The notes: generated from the letters alone by a model not told the origin. DNA of 64,000 bases from Tistrella mobilis (GCF_039634785.1 NZ_JBBIAB010000004.1:248001-312000), one strand, 5' to 3'; positions 1-9,226 are shown, counted from the first letter of the stretch. Made by a program: numbers and translations.

Positions 1-820
1 GACCGCGGCCCCGCGTTCCGCCGCCGAACCGGCCCGCGAGGCCGCAAATCCCAGGGTTCAGGCCCCGATTCAGGCGCTTCCCGCCGGTGCGGCAGCCCTT
101 TCGGCCATGACCAGCTTCGACGAGGTGAGCCGCCCCACGGCAGCCGGCGGCGATCTGGCCGCGGCGATGGGTCTGCCCGAAACCGGTCAGTTCCGCACCG
201 GCTGGGCCGGCCAGACCCAGGCCCTGCCGATGCAGGATGCCGCACCGGGCCGGCCGGCGATGCAGGTGGCACAGCACATGCATACGGCCTTGGCAGGCAG
301 CATGTCTCCGGCAGGTGGTATGCCGCTGGCAGGTGGTGAGAGCCACTTCGTGATGACCCTGATGCCGGCCGATCTCGGCCGGGTCCGGGTCGAAATGAAG
401 ATCGACGCCCAGGGCCGGATCAGTGCCCGCTTCTCGGCCGAAAAGCCGGAGGCCGTCGATGCCCTCTCCGCCGATGCGGGCGATCTGGAACGCAGCCTCA
501 CCCAGGCCGGGTTCAAGATCGAGCCGGGCGCACTGCGCTACGACGTCGACCGTTCGCTCGCCAACCAGGCGGGTGGACAGCAGATGGCGGGGCAGCAGGG
601 CTCCGGTCAGCAGGGCCAGGGCTTTGCAGGCCAGAACTTCGCAGGCCAGGGCTTTAACGGAATGGCCGGTGACGGCGACCGCCGCGGCAATGGCGCCCCG
701 CGCCGCGACCGCGACACGAATATCGATCGCGACCCGCTGGCCGGGATCGGCAGTCTGAACGGCCTGGCGGCGGACCAGGTGGCCACCATCGACGGCCGCC
801 GCGTCGACATGCGGATCTGA
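1..820 (+). CDS. fliK: FliK-type flagellar hook-length control protein, C-terminal part
   Basis: The frame is open from the left edge (position 2), so the gene is truncated at its 5' end and about 272 residues are visible. FliK is exported during hook assembly and switches the export gate from hook to filament substrates. The Flg_hook domain lies at about nt 338-550, where a beta-rich stretch with LMPADLGRVRVEM followed by ARFSAEKPEA is typical of the family. The tail after it is low-complexity, rich in Gly and Gln (repeated GQQG and AGQ), then basic. It sits 22 bases before flgD, the usual order for hook genes. A second, much larger FliK-like gene lies at 15368, so which of the two is the working ruler is open. 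Confidence 0.85.
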   Translation, partial: TAAPRSAAEPAREAANPRVQAPIQALPAGAAALSAMTSFDEVSRPTAAGGDLAAAMGLPETGQFRTGWAGQTQALPMQDAAPGRPAMQVAQHMHTALAGSMSPAGGMPLAGGESHFVMTLMPADLGRVRVEMKIDAQGRISARFSAEKPEAVDALSADAGDLERSLTQAGFKIEPGALRYDVDRSLANQAGGQQMAGQQGSGQQGQGFAGQNFAGQGFNGMAGDGDRRGNGAPRRDRDTNIDRDPLAGIGSLNGLAADQVATIDGRRVDMRI

Positions 821-842
821 GGCGAGAGGAGCAGAGGACATC

Positions 843-1622
843 ATGGCGACCAGCTCCGTCACGAACACCACGACGACCACTGCGACGACGTCGAAGGCGA
901 CGCTCGCCAACAACAAGCTCGCCGATGATTTCGATCAGTTCCTGACGCTGCTGACCACGCAGCTCAAGAACCAGGATCCGACCAATCCGCTCGACACCAA
1001 CGAATTCACCAACCAGCTGGTCCTGTTCACGCAGACCGAGCAGCTCGTCCAGTCCAACAGCAATCTGGAGAGCCTGATCTCGCTGTCGGAAGGCCAGCAG
1101 GTTGCGAACGCCGCCTCGTATATCGGCAAGGTCGTCGACGCCAATGGCGACACGATCCAGATGACCGACGGCAGCGCCAGCTATCACTACCGCCTGCCCG
1201 AGAACGCCGAAAAGGTGACGGTCAACATCATCGACGAAAGCGGCAAGGTGGTCCGCTCCGAAGCGGGCGAGACCACGGCGGGCGTGCACAACTATGAATG
1301 GGATGGCAAGGACAGCGAGGGCAAGCTGCTGGACGACGGCCAGTACCGGATGAGCGTCACCGCGCTCGATGCCAAGGGCAAGACGATCGCGGTCACCACC
1401 TCCATCACCGGCACCGTCGACAGCGTCGGCATCACCAACGGCAATGTCGTGCTGAACGTGAACGGGGTGGAAATCCCGCTCTCCGAAGTGACCGGCATCC
1501 GCGATGCCTCGGCCGCGACCAGCGAGGCCGACGCCACGCTGAAGGCCCTCCAGCAGCTCTACAACTCCGGTCTCATCGACCAGTCGACACTTCTCGCGGC
1601 TCAGGAAGCGGCCGCGGCTTAA
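843..1622 (+). CDS. flgD: Flagellar hook capping / basal-body rod modification protein FlgD
   Basis: FlgD forms the cap on which hook subunits polymerise and is lost when the hook is complete. The 259-residue product is a normal length. The N-terminal FlgD signature is at about residues 24-76 (FLTLLTTQLKNQDPTNPLD, then FTQTEQLVQSN). An Ig-like FlgD domain follows at about residues 110-190 (YEWDGKDSEG, a conserved turn). A Thr-rich start precedes the signature. The ATG has a GAGAGGAG purine tract just upstream. It lies between fliK and flgE in one transcription direction. Confidence 0.95.
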   Translation: MATSSVTNTTTTTATTSKATLANNKLADDFDQFLTLLTTQLKNQDPTNPLDTNEFTNQLVLFTQTEQLVQSNSNLESLISLSEGQQVANAASYIGKVVDANGDTIQMTDGSASYHYRLPENAEKVTVNIIDESGKVVRSEAGETTAGVHNYEWDGKDSEGKLLDDGQYRMSVTALDAKGKTIAVTTSITGTVDSVGITNGNVVLNVNGVEIPLSEVTGIRDASAATSEADATLKALQQLYNSGLIDQSTLLAAQEAAAA

Positions 1623-1789
1623 GGATCTCGGGAAGCGACGGCGCAGACCGCGCCGACCTTCAGAGCTTGGGCGGGTCGCCAGGACGGCAGCCCGTCAGAA
1701 CCATCGGCCGGTGGACCAGATACCCCGGCCCGAAAGTCAGAATCAGGCGGGCGGACGTGCCCCGCCCCCATGATTGAGGAGTGCCCCTG

Positions 1790-3493
1790 ATGAGCTTCGG
1801 TCTCTACGGCTCGCTCTATTCCGGTGTGTCGGGCCTGGGCGCCCAGAGCACGGCGATGGGCGTCATCTCGGACAACATCGCCAACGTCAACACCGTCGGC
1901 TACAAGGCGAAGACCACCAACTTCCAGACCCTGGTCACCGACAGCGGTTCCGAGTCCTTCTATGCCCCGGGCGGTGTGCGCGCCAGCGTGCAGCAGCTGA
2001 TCGACCAGCAGGGCCTGGTTCAGGGCACGACCTCGGGTCTGGACGTGGCGATTTCGGGTGACGGCTTCTTCGTCGTCGAAGGCAAGGCCACGGGCACCAA
2101 CGAGGTGCTCTACACCCGCGCCGGGTCTTTCGTGCCCGACGAGCAGGGCTATCTGCGCAACGCCGCCGGCTTCTACCTGCAGGGCTGGCCGCTCGATTCG
2201 GCCGGCCGCCTGCCGGGCGAGGCGGGCAATGTGACCAACACCACCTCCTCGGCGGACATTTCGAGCCTCGAGACGGTGAATGTCGGCCAGATCAGCGGCA
2301 CGGCGGTGGCCACCACCGAGATGACGGTCGCGGTCAACCTGAACACCAATCAGGAGACCTATACCGGCGCCACCTCGACCAGCACCTCGACCCCCGGCGT
2401 CTCCACCTCCGACGATCTGATCGCCGCCGGCGTCGTCACCGCCGGCCAGACGATCACCCTGTCGGATGGCGTGAACACGGTGACCTTCACCGCGGGCACA
2501 GGTGCGGGTGAGTTCTCGACCCTGGCCGAACTGGCCGATCTGGTGGAGGGCACCGGCAGCTTCGTCGCCGAGCTGGGCGGCACCGCCACCGCCGGCACGA
2601 TCTCGATCTCGGCCTATGATCCGCGCCGGACGCTGGACGTGTCCGGAACCGCGGCCAGCGGCTCCCTCGCCCTCGACACCGCCGGCACCCCGGTCGCCGC
2701 CACCTATGATGCCACCAACAGCGCGCTCAACATGAGCTCGGGGGCAGTGTCGTCCGATTTCAGCCGCTCGGTGCGCGTCTATGACGGCCAGGGCCGCGGC
2801 CACGATCTGATGGTCAACTTCCTGAAGGTCGGCAACAACGAATGGGCGGTTGAAATCAACGCCGTCGACAAGAACGACGTCGTCACCACCGCGCCGACCC
2901 CGCAGGCGCAGATCGCCGCCGGCGTCGTCACCTTCAATTCCGACGGCACGCTCAACACCGTCACGCCCTCGCTGACCAATGCGCTGCATATCGACTGGGC
3001 GGCCGGCGCGGGCTCGTCGGACATCACCGTCGACTGGGGCACCGCCGGCCCGCTCGGCACCGGCCAGGCCGATGGTCTGCGGCAGTATGCCGGCGACTAC
3101 GAGGTCCGCGACCTCAGCCAGAACGGCGCCTCGTCGGGCGAGTTGACCGAGGTGAAGATCGACGCCGACGGCTTCGTGGTCGCCTCGTTCAGCAATGGCG
3201 AGCAGAAGCAGCTCTACAAGCTGCCGATCGCGACCTTCGCCAGCCCGCAGAACCTGCAGGAGCGCACCGGCAACGTCTTTGCCCAGACCGACAAGTCGGG
3301 CAATTTCAACCTGCGCGCCTCGGGCCAGAGCGGCGCCGGCCTGATCTCGCCCTCCTCGCTCGAGACCTCGAATGTCGACCTGGCGTCGGAATTCACCGAC
3401 ATGATCATCACCCAGCGCGCCTATTCTGCCAGCTCGAAGATCATCACCACCGTCGACGAGATGCTGCAGGAAATCATCAGCACCAAGCGCTGA
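1790..3493 (+). CDS. flgE: Flagellar hook protein FlgE
   Basis: FlgE is the structural subunit of the flagellar hook. The N-terminal rod/hook motif (GLYSGVSGL then ISDNIANVNTVGYKA) and the C-terminal motif (SSLETSNVDLASEFTDMI, ITQRAYSASSKII) are both complete; these helices form the axial core. At 567 residues it is longer than enteric FlgE because of Thr/Ser/Ala-rich central surface domains, as in other alphaproteobacteria. I start at the ATG at 1790, which has GAGGAG about 8 bases upstream; a GTG at 1781 is in frame but lies on top of that ribosome site. A 167-base gap separates it from flgD, and a strong hairpin follows the stop. Confidence 0.95.
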   Translation: MSFGLYGSLYSGVSGLGAQSTAMGVISDNIANVNTVGYKAKTTNFQTLVTDSGSESFYAPGGVRASVQQLIDQQGLVQGTTSGLDVAISGDGFFVVEGKATGTNEVLYTRAGSFVPDEQGYLRNAAGFYLQGWPLDSAGRLPGEAGNVTNTTSSADISSLETVNVGQISGTAVATTEMTVAVNLNTNQETYTGATSTSTSTPGVSTSDDLIAAGVVTAGQTITLSDGVNTVTFTAGTGAGEFSTLAELADLVEGTGSFVAELGGTATAGTISISAYDPRRTLDVSGTAASGSLALDTAGTPVAATYDATNSALNMSSGAVSSDFSRSVRVYDGQGRGHDLMVNFLKVGNNEWAVEINAVDKNDVVTTAPTPQAQIAAGVVTFNSDGTLNTVTPSLTNALHIDWAAGAGSSDITVDWGTAGPLGTGQADGLRQYAGDYEVRDLSQNGASSGELTEVKIDADGFVVASFSNGEQKQLYKLPIATFASPQNLQERTGNVFAQTDKSGNFNLRASGQSGAGLISPSSLETSNVDLASEFTDMIITQRAYSASSKIITTVDEMLQEIISTKR

Positions 3494-3513
3494 TCCTGGC
3501 GGCACCCACGCCG

Positions 3514-3578
3514 ACGACGCCGGGCATCGCGCCCCGCCCTCCCGAAACGGGGGCGTGGGCCGCGGTGCCCGGCGTCGT
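3514..3578 (+). terminator. Large stem-loop after flgE
   Basis: A perfect 13-bp stem (3514-3526 with 3566-3578, arms ACGACGCCGGGCA and its complement) encloses 39 bases that can pair again through C- and G-rich runs. It begins 21 bases after the flgE stop. The T content afterwards is modest (TTCAGATTTTG), so it may be a terminator, or a processing or stability hairpin at the end of the fliK-flgD-flgE unit. Confidence 0.6.
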
Positions 3579-3655
3579 GCTGCCGGCCTTCAGATTTTGT
3601 TAAACACATCGGACTAGCATCGGATCCGTGTCGGGTGTTCGGGCGAGGTCGCCCC

Positions 3656-4018
3656 ATGCCCCGCAACCGTTGCGAGACCGCCCTTCCGATGACCACACCC
3701 AGGTTGAAGCTGGTATCCCCAGCGCCCGACATTGCCGAGGCCACCGACGGCAATGTTCTTGTCCTGCCGGAGAAGCCTCCCCGGCAGAAGCGGTCCACCA
3801 CGCTGCGTTTCGACCTGCCGCCCGGCAACGGGGTCAGGTGGGTCGCCCGACGGAAGATCGAGGTCGTGGCGGCGGTGATGGCCGGTGCCGCCGCCCTCGA
3901 CGAGATCTGCCGGCGCTATGCCCTCAGCCTCGAAGAGTTCGAAAGCTGGCGCCAGACCCATGGCGCCGAGGCCAGCCGGCTGATCGCCAGCCGTTCCCGC
4001 CGCGGACGCAAGGGTTGA
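3656..4018 (+). CDS. sciP: SciP-like CtrA inhibitor (DUF1153 protein)
   Basis: In Caulobacter, SciP binds CtrA and blocks its activation of target promoters at the start of the cell cycle. The 120-residue product has the DUF1153 core at about residues 60-115: GVRWVARRKIEVVAAV, then EICRRYALSLEEFESW, a helix-turn-helix-like segment. The N-terminus is longer than Caulobacter SciP by about 40 residues and is less conserved. I start at the ATG at 3656 because GCGAGG lies 7 bases upstream; ATG 3689 and GTG 3635 are alternatives. The place between flgE and fliF matches what I recall of the Caulobacter order. The family call is firm; the inhibitory role here is inferred. Confidence 0.85.
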   Translation: MPRNRCETALPMTTPRLKLVSPAPDIAEATDGNVLVLPEKPPRQKRSTTLRFDLPPGNGVRWVARRKIEVVAAVMAGAAALDEICRRYALSLEEFESWRQTHGAEASRLIASRSRRGRKG

Positions 4019-4211
4019 TCTGGCCACACGATCCCGGCAAATGCTTACCTTTCGTTAAGACATCGATCCTCCGCCCGCCATCTCCCCCCTGCCGGCGCGG
4101 TCCCGGTCCACGGATATCATCGCCGTGGATTTCCTTGCATTTTCTACAAAAACAAGACATTGCCATTGCGTTGAACCACAGTATGATCCAGGCGGAAATT
4201 TTTGCCGCCCA

Positions 4212-4230
4212 CCCGGCAAAATCTGCCGGG
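4212..4230. promoter_or_regulatory. ftr-like palindrome upstream of fliF, candidate FlbD site
   Basis: CCCGGCAAAATCTGCCGGG has perfect 7-bp arms around AAATC. The same 19 bases recur at 15323-15341. It ends 2 bases before a CtrA-like box and lies about 170 bases before the fliF start. FlbD, encoded at 9303, is the expected binder. In Caulobacter, FlbD represses fliF through an ftr element. Confidence 0.65.
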
Positions 4231-4232
4231 CA

Positions 4233-4247
4233 TTAACCTTCTGTTCA
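4233..4247. promoter_or_regulatory. CtrA-like box upstream of fliF
   Basis: TTAA, seven bases, TTCA. This is one mismatch from the CtrA consensus TTAA-N7-TTAA. It lies in the 379-base gap between sciP and fliF (4019-4397), directly next to the ftr-like palindrome. The rest of that gap shows no gene; a lone half-site CCCGGCAA is at 4033-4040. Confidence 0.5.
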
Positions 4248-4397
4248 CCAAAGATCGCGTAAACAGGGGTGGGCGGTGCACTGCATCGCCCGGCTTCTTC
4301 GTGCGTGCCGATCCCCGGACCCGGGGTCAGGCATCGCGGGAAGAGGATCGTCGGGCGCCCCGATCGGGGCATTGCGAGACGGAGTGGAACGGGTCTC

Positions 4398-6104
4398 ATG
4401 GCGGATACGCTGAAGGCCTGGATGCAGGCACTGAAGGGATTGGGGCCGGCGCGGCTTGCGGCACTGGGTGCCGTGGCGGGCGGTCTGCTGATCTTCGCGG
4501 TCTTCCTGGCCACCCGGCTGGGCAGCCCGACCATGGGCCTGCTCTATGGCGACCTCGACACTGCCGATGCGGCCTCGGTCGTGGCCGAGCTGGAACAGTC
4601 GGGCGTGCCCTACACGCTCAGCCCCGACGGCCGCCGGATCATGGTGCCGCAGGATCAGATCGCCCGGCTGCGCCTCACCCTGGCCGAAGGCGGCCTGCCC
4701 AAGGGCGGGTCGATCGGCTACGAGATCTTCGATCGCTCCGAAGGCCTGGGCACCACCGATTTCGCCCAGAACGTCAACCTGGTCCGCGCGCTGGAAGGCG
4801 AGTTGCAGCGCACGATCATGACCATCGATGCGGTTTCGGCCGCCCGGGTCCATATCGTGCTGCCGCGGCGGGAACTGTTCTCGCGCAATCAGGCCGAACC
4901 CACCGCCTCGATCGTGGTCAGCCCCAAGGGCGGCCGCAGCCTGACCCAGGGCCAGGTGCGGGCCATCCAGCAGCTGGTCGCGGCCGCCGTGCCGGGGCTG
5001 CGCCCGGAACGGGTGGCGATCGCCGATGACCGCGGCACCCTGCTCGCCCGCGGCGACGGCGGCACCGAAGGCGCCCCGGGTGCCGCCCTCACCGCCGCCG
5101 AAGAGGTGCGCCAGAACGTCGAAAGCCAGCTGCGCGCCCAGGTCACCCGCCTGATCGAGGAATCGGTCGGCCCCGGCCGGGTGCAGGTGGAAGTCCATGC
5201 CGATATCGACCACAACCGGGTGACCATCTCGCAGGAAACCTTCGACCCCGATGGTCAGGTCATCCGGTCGCGCCAGAAGAACAACGAAAGCGAACTGTCG
5301 ACCGAGGCCGGCGACGAGGCGGTGACCGCGTCGAACAACATCCCCGATGCGCAGCAGGGCCAGGGAGCCGGCGGCAGCCGCACCCAGTCGACCCGCGACG
5401 GCCAGACGGTCAATTACGAAATCTCGCGCACCGTGCGCAACGAGGTCCGCGAGGGCGGTGCGATCAAGCGGCTGTCGGTGGCGGTGCTGGTCGACGGCAC
5501 CTATGTCACCGCCGATGACGGCACCCAGACCTATCAGCCCCGCACCGCCGACGAGATGGAGCGCCTGACCCAGCTGGTCCGCTCCGCCGTGGGCGCCGAC
5601 GATCAGCGCGGCGACCGGATCGAGGTGGTGAACCTGCCCTTCGCCCGCAGCCAGGAGACGGTGACCGATGCCGGCCTGCTGGGGCTGGAGACCAGCGACT
5701 ATATGCGCATCGCCGAAATGGTGGTGCTGGCGATCGTGGCCCTGCTGGTCATCCTGCTGGTGCTGCGGCCGCTGGTCGGCCGGCTGGGCCCGCAGCCCGC
5801 GGGTGCCGCAGCCGGTGCCGGCGGCATGGGCGGCGTCGGTGGCGTGACCATGATCCCCGGCCCCGACGGCACCCCCATGGCCGCCCTGCCCGGCCCCGAC
5901 GGCAACCCGGTTCCGGCCCTGGCCGGCCCCACCGCCGAACGGGCGCTGGCCGCCGCCATCGAAAGCAGCGAGGCGATGATCGACATCAGCCAGGTCGAGG
6001 GCCGGGTGCGGCAGTCCTCGATCCGCAAGATCGCCGAAATCGTCGACCGCCATCCCGAAGAAGCACTGGCCGTGATCCGTTCGTGGATCCGGGAAGAGGA
6101 TTGA
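4398..6104 (+). CDS. fliF: Flagellar MS-ring protein FliF
   Basis: FliF builds the MS ring, the base of the flagellum in the inner membrane. The 568-residue product has a first membrane segment at about residues 17-38. The YscJ/FliF ring-building motifs follow (TMGLLYGDLDTADAASV, then LPKGGSIGYEIFDRSEG, VLPRRELFSRNQAEPTASIV). A second membrane segment lies at about 435-455. The C-terminal tail ends with the FliG-binding region (RQSSIRKIAEIVDRHPEEAL, RSWIREED). The ATG at 4398 begins the MADTLKAW sequence typical of FliF; the frame stays open to 4269 but that part is not FliF-like. fliG follows after 6 bases. Confidence 0.97.
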   Translation: MADTLKAWMQALKGLGPARLAALGAVAGGLLIFAVFLATRLGSPTMGLLYGDLDTADAASVVAELEQSGVPYTLSPDGRRIMVPQDQIARLRLTLAEGGLPKGGSIGYEIFDRSEGLGTTDFAQNVNLVRALEGELQRTIMTIDAVSAARVHIVLPRRELFSRNQAEPTASIVVSPKGGRSLTQGQVRAIQQLVAAAVPGLRPERVAIADDRGTLLARGDGGTEGAPGAALTAAEEVRQNVESQLRAQVTRLIEESVGPGRVQVEVHADIDHNRVTISQETFDPDGQVIRSRQKNNESELSTEAGDEAVTASNNIPDAQQGQGAGGSRTQSTRDGQTVNYEISRTVRNEVREGGAIKRLSVAVLVDGTYVTADDGTQTYQPRTADEMERLTQLVRSAVGADDQRGDRIEVVNLPFARSQETVTDAGLLGLETSDYMRIAEMVVLAIVALLVILLVLRPLVGRLGPQPAGAAAGAGGMGGVGGVTMIPGPDGTPMAALPGPDGNPVPALAGPTAERALAAAIESSEAMIDISQVEGRVRQSSIRKIAEIVDRHPEEALAVIRSWIREED

Positions 6105-6110
6105 GCCCCC

Positions 6111-7133
6111 ATGGCACGTGGCAAGAGTGAACTCCGGGGGCTGGGCGGCCCCGAAAAAGCCGCCATCCTGCTGCTGGCGCTGGGCGATGAATATGCCGCC
6201 AAGCTCTTCCGCATGATGGAGGACGACGAGATCCGCGAGATTTCGCAGGTCATGGCCTCGCTCGGCAAGGTCTCGTCCGAAATGGTCGAGGGGCTGCTGG
6301 TCGATTTCGCCGAACAGATCTCGTCCACCTCCACCCTGGTCGGCACCTTCGAGACCACCGAGCGCCTGCTGCTGGCCTCGGGCCTGGAGAAGGAGCGGAT
6401 CGAGGCGATCATGGAAGAGATCCGCGGTCCCGCGGGTCGCACCATGTGGGACAAGCTCGGCAATGTGAACGAGCAGATCCTGGCCAATTATCTGAAGAAC
6501 GAATACCCGCAGACCGTGGCGGTGGTGCTCTCTAAGGTCCGGCCGGAACACAGCGCCCGGATCCTGGCCGCCCTGCCCGATGATTTCGCCATGGAAGTGG
6601 TGATGCGCATGCTGCGCATGGAGCCGGTCCAGAAAGAAGTGCTCGACGGTGTCGAGCGCACGCTCCGGGCCGAATTCATGAGCAACCTGGCCCGCACCAG
6701 CCGCCGCGACGCCCACGAGATGATGGCCGAGATCTTCAACAACCTCGACCGGCAGGCGGAATCGCGCTTCCTGGACGCGCTGGAAGGCCGCAACAAGGAT
6801 TCGGCCGAGAAGATCCGCTCGCTCATGTTCACGTTCGAGGATCTGGGCAATCTGGCCCCCACCGGCGTGCAGACGGTGCTGCGCGTGGTCGACAAGGACA
6901 AGCTGGCGCTGGCGCTGAAGGGCGCATCCGAAAAGATCCGCGAGCTGTTCGTCCAGAACATGTCGGAACGCGCCGGCAAGATGCTGCGCGAAGACATGGC
7001 GGCGATGGGTCCGGTCCGGCTGCGCGACGTCGACGAGGCCCAGGCCTACATGGTGATGGTCGCCAAGGACCTGGCCGACAAGGGCGAAATCGTCATCGCC
7101 GACGGCAAGGGCGACGACGTCCTGGTCTACTGA
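6111..7133 (+). CDS. fliG: Flagellar motor switch protein FliG
   Basis: FliG is the rotor protein that meets the stator and transmits torque and switching. The 340-residue length is normal. Three armadillo-like domains are visible: the N-terminal FliF-binding part ([21 protein letters not shown]), the middle domain with [14 protein letters not shown] (family motif EHPQT), and the C-terminal torque domain with FTFEDL and a charged helix ending [19 protein letters not shown]. It is translated 6 bases after fliF, so the two are probably coupled. Confidence 0.97.
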   Translation: MARGKSELRGLGGPEKAAILLLALGDEYAAKLFRMMEDDEIREISQVMASLGKVSSEMVEGLLVDFAEQISSTSTLVGTFETTERLLLASGLEKERIEAIMEEIRGPAGRTMWDKLGNVNEQILANYLKNEYPQTVAVVLSKVRPEHSARILAALPDDFAMEVVMRMLRMEPVQKEVLDGVERTLRAEFMSNLARTSRRDAHEMMAEIFNNLDRQAESRFLDALEGRNKDSAEKIRSLMFTFEDLGNLAPTGVQTVLRVVDKDKLALALKGASEKIRELFVQNMSERAGKMLREDMAAMGPVRLRDVDEAQAYMVMVAKDLADKGEIVIADGKGDDVLVY

Positions 7134-7177
7134 GGATCCGCAGTCACGGCATCCGGCCCCGGAGGAACGGCAGAGAC

Positions 7178-7885
7178 ATGGCGGGCTACAAGAAGTTCAC
7201 CTTCGACGTCAGCTTCGACGACGACATCGATTTCGGGCGGCCGCGCAAGAAGAAGCCCGAGCCGGTGGTCGAAGCCGCCCCCGTGCCGCCGCCGCCGCCC
7301 CCGCCGCCGACCTTTTCGGAAGCCCAGCTCGCCGAGGCCCAGGCCGCCGCCTTCGAGGAAGGCCGGCGGGCGGGTGCCGCCCAGGCGCTGGCCGCGATCG
7401 AGCAGCAGACCCTGCAGGCCATCCAGCGGCTGGAACGCCAGTCGGCCGAGGCGATCCATGGCTGGCACGACCGGCTGGATGCCACCACCGCCGATCTGGT
7501 CCGGCTGGCCCGCATGATTGCGGTCAAGCTGGGCTGCACCGAGGAACAGCGCCTGGACCGGATCGAGACCATGCTGCGCGACTGCATCGCCGGCATTGCC
7601 GAAACCGGCGAGGCGGTGCTGCATGTCAACCCCGCCGCCGAGGCGGTAATGAGCGCGCGCGTGGCGCCGGTGCTGGCCGAGGAAGGCGTTCTGGGCCAGT
7701 GCCGGGTGATCGCCGATCCGGGCATCGCGCCGGGCGATGCCCGGCTGGTCTGGCCGGGCGGCATGGCCGTGCTCTCACGCGAGGATATCCTGCAGCGGAT
7801 CGACGAAACCCTGGCGGAGGCGACCGCGTCGGGGCACGGTTCCGGCATGGAGCACTTGACGCCGGGGCATGCGCCGTCCGAATGA
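7178..7885 (+). CDS. fliH: FliH/FlbE-like flagellar export stator protein
   Basis: FliH (FlbE in Caulobacter) holds and regulates the export ATPase FliI. The 235-residue product has an acidic then basic N-terminus (FDDDIDFGRPRKKKPEP), a run of eight prolines at about residues 35-42, an Ala/Glu/Gln-rich coiled-coil region at 45-110 with AAAFEEGRRAGAAQALA (the GxxxG-type FliH repeat), and a C-terminal domain. Sequence identity in this family is low, so the call leans on the coiled coil and on position between fliG and fliN. GGAGGAA precedes the ATG. fliI itself lies far away at 26766 on the other strand. Confidence 0.8.
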   Translation: MAGYKKFTFDVSFDDDIDFGRPRKKKPEPVVEAAPVPPPPPPPPTFSEAQLAEAQAAAFEEGRRAGAAQALAAIEQQTLQAIQRLERQSAEAIHGWHDRLDATTADLVRLARMIAVKLGCTEEQRLDRIETMLRDCIAGIAETGEAVLHVNPAAEAVMSARVAPVLAEEGVLGQCRVIADPGIAPGDARLVWPGGMAVLSREDILQRIDETLAEATASGHGSGMEHLTPGHAPSE

Positions 7886-7963
7886 TGACCTGACGCCTTC
7901 TTCCCTTTCACCCCCTCTCCCTCTCTCACCCCTCCAACCGGCGCCGCGGCGCGGAGATCATCG

Positions 7964-8317
7964 ATGGCCGACGACAAGGACAATCTGAGCCTCGAGGAAT
8001 TCGACGGCGAACGCCGCCGGGAGCCCTCGCGCGATGAGATGGACCAGCAGGTCCCCGACGTGCCGCGCAGTGCCGCCGACCTCGAAGCCGTCTATCAGGT
8101 GCCGGTGCAGGTCTCGGCGGTGCTGGGCAAGGCCACCATGCAGGTGAACCAGCTGCTGAAGCTGGGTCGCGGCGCGGTGGTGGAGCTGGACCGCAAGGTC
8201 GGCGAGGCGGTGGACATCTACGTGAACGACCGGCTGGTGGCCCGCGGCGAAGTCGTCGTCGTGGAAGACCGGCTGGGCGTGACCATGACCGAAATCATCA
8301 AGACCGATCGCGGCTGA
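7964..8317 (+). CDS. fliN: Flagellar motor switch protein FliN
   Basis: FliN completes the C-ring and helps bind phosphorylated CheY. The 117-residue product has an acidic, poorly conserved N-terminus. The SpoA domain spans about residues 43-115: VPVQVSAVLGKATMQVNQLL, LGRGAVVELDRKVGEAVDIY, VNDRLVARGEVVVVEDRLGV, TEII. All are close to the family consensus. GGAG lies 7 bases before the ATG. It sits in the fliF-fliG-fliH-fliN run found in Caulobacter. Confidence 0.97.
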   Translation: MADDKDNLSLEEFDGERRREPSRDEMDQQVPDVPRSAADLEAVYQVPVQVSAVLGKATMQVNQLLKLGRGAVVELDRKVGEAVDIYVNDRLVARGEVVVVEDRLGVTMTEIIKTDRG

Positions 8318-8419
8318 CCTTCCGGTCCGCACACCGTTCTTTTCTGACGTCAACCTCCAGCGCCTGCCCCTCGCCCCCCACCGCCTTCCACGTCGGACCG
8401 GACCGGAACCCAGGACCTC

Positions 8420-9187
8420 ATGGATCTCGCAACCGTCATCGGCCTTATCGTCGGCTTCCTTCTGGTGGCGGCGGCCATCATCCTCGGCGGCTCGGTCGGC
8501 GCCTTCATCGACATCCCGTCGATCCTGATCGTCATCGGCGGCACCTTCTTCATCACCATGGTCAACTTTTCGCTGGCCGAGGTGATCCGGGCCCAGAAAC
8601 TGCTGGTGAAGACCATGGTGTCGAAGCCGGTCGATCCGTCGAAGGCGGCGATGCAGGTGGTGGAACTGGCGGATCAGGCCCGGCGCAAGGGCGTGCTGGG
8701 CCTGCAGCAGACGCTGGCCCAGCTGCAGGGGGAACCCTTCCTGCACAAGGCGTTGAGCATGGTGGTGGACGGCATACCGGTGGAAGACGTGGAGCGGATC
8801 CTGAAGCGCGACATTTCGCAGATGGCCTATCGCCATATGCAGTCGGCCCAGATCCTGAAGCGCTCGGCCGAAGTGGCGCCCGCCATGGGGCTGATCGGCA
8901 CGCTGGTGGGTCTGGTGCAGATGCTGGGCAATCTGGAAGACCCCAGCACCATCGGCCCGGCGATGGCGGTGGCGCTGCTCACCACCTTCTACGGCGCGGT
9001 GCTGGCGAACATGGTGTTCAACCCGCTGGCGGGCAAGCTGGAACGCAACTCCATGGAGGAGCAGATGTTCAAGCAGATCTTTCTGGCGGGGGCGACCTCG
9101 ATCGGCCGGCAGGAAAATCCCCGCCGGCTGGAACTGACCCTGAACGCGATGCTGCCCCCGGCAAAGCGGATCCAGTTCTACGACTGA
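8420..9187 (+). CDS. motA: Flagellar motor stator protein MotA
   Basis: MotA forms, with MotB, the ion channel that drives rotation. The 255 residues contain four membrane helices at about 2-22, 30-50, 150-170 and 180-203. The MotA/TolQ/ExbB signature is in helix 3 (APAMGLIGTLVGLVQML). The cytoplasmic loop carries the charged residues that meet FliG. No motB is found next to it or elsewhere in the window, which is unusual, so the partner must be encoded elsewhere. The gene is between fliN and flbD in the same direction. Confidence 0.95.
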   Translation: MDLATVIGLIVGFLLVAAAIILGGSVGAFIDIPSILIVIGGTFFITMVNFSLAEVIRAQKLLVKTMVSKPVDPSKAAMQVVELADQARRKGVLGLQQTLAQLQGEPFLHKALSMVVDGIPVEDVERILKRDISQMAYRHMQSAQILKRSAEVAPAMGLIGTLVGLVQMLGNLEDPSTIGPAMAVALLTTFYGAVLANMVFNPLAGKLERNSMEEQMFKQIFLAGATSIGRQENPRRLELTLNAMLPPAKRIQFYD

Positions 9188-9198
9188 CCAAGACGCCA

Positions 9199-9226
9199 GG
9201 GGCCGCCGCCCGTGCGGAACGGCCCC
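9199..9226 (+). terminator. Possible hairpin after motA
   Basis: GGGGCCG (9199-9205) pairs with CGGCCCC (9220-9226) 12 bases after the motA stop. No T tract follows, so it may only mark an mRNA end or attenuate reading into flbD. A second short inverted repeat (ACGCCCC / GGGGCGT, 9263-9278) precedes flbD. Confidence 0.4.

Noticed and set aside
4127-4138. GG and GC pairs before fliF (GTGGATTTCCTTGC) as a sigma-54 promoter
   Set aside because: The spacing is 8 instead of 10 bases, and -24 and -12 are poor.
4270-4285. TGGGCGGTGCACTGCA before fliF as a sigma-54 promoter
   Set aside because: Spacing is right but the core is only a partial match, and fliF is expected to be an early CtrA-type gene.
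4245-6716. Long antisense frame of 823 residues over fliF and fliG
   Set aside because: It is His/Gly/Asp/Arg-rich, has no family features, and lies opposite well-conserved fliF and fliG. High GC makes such open frames common.
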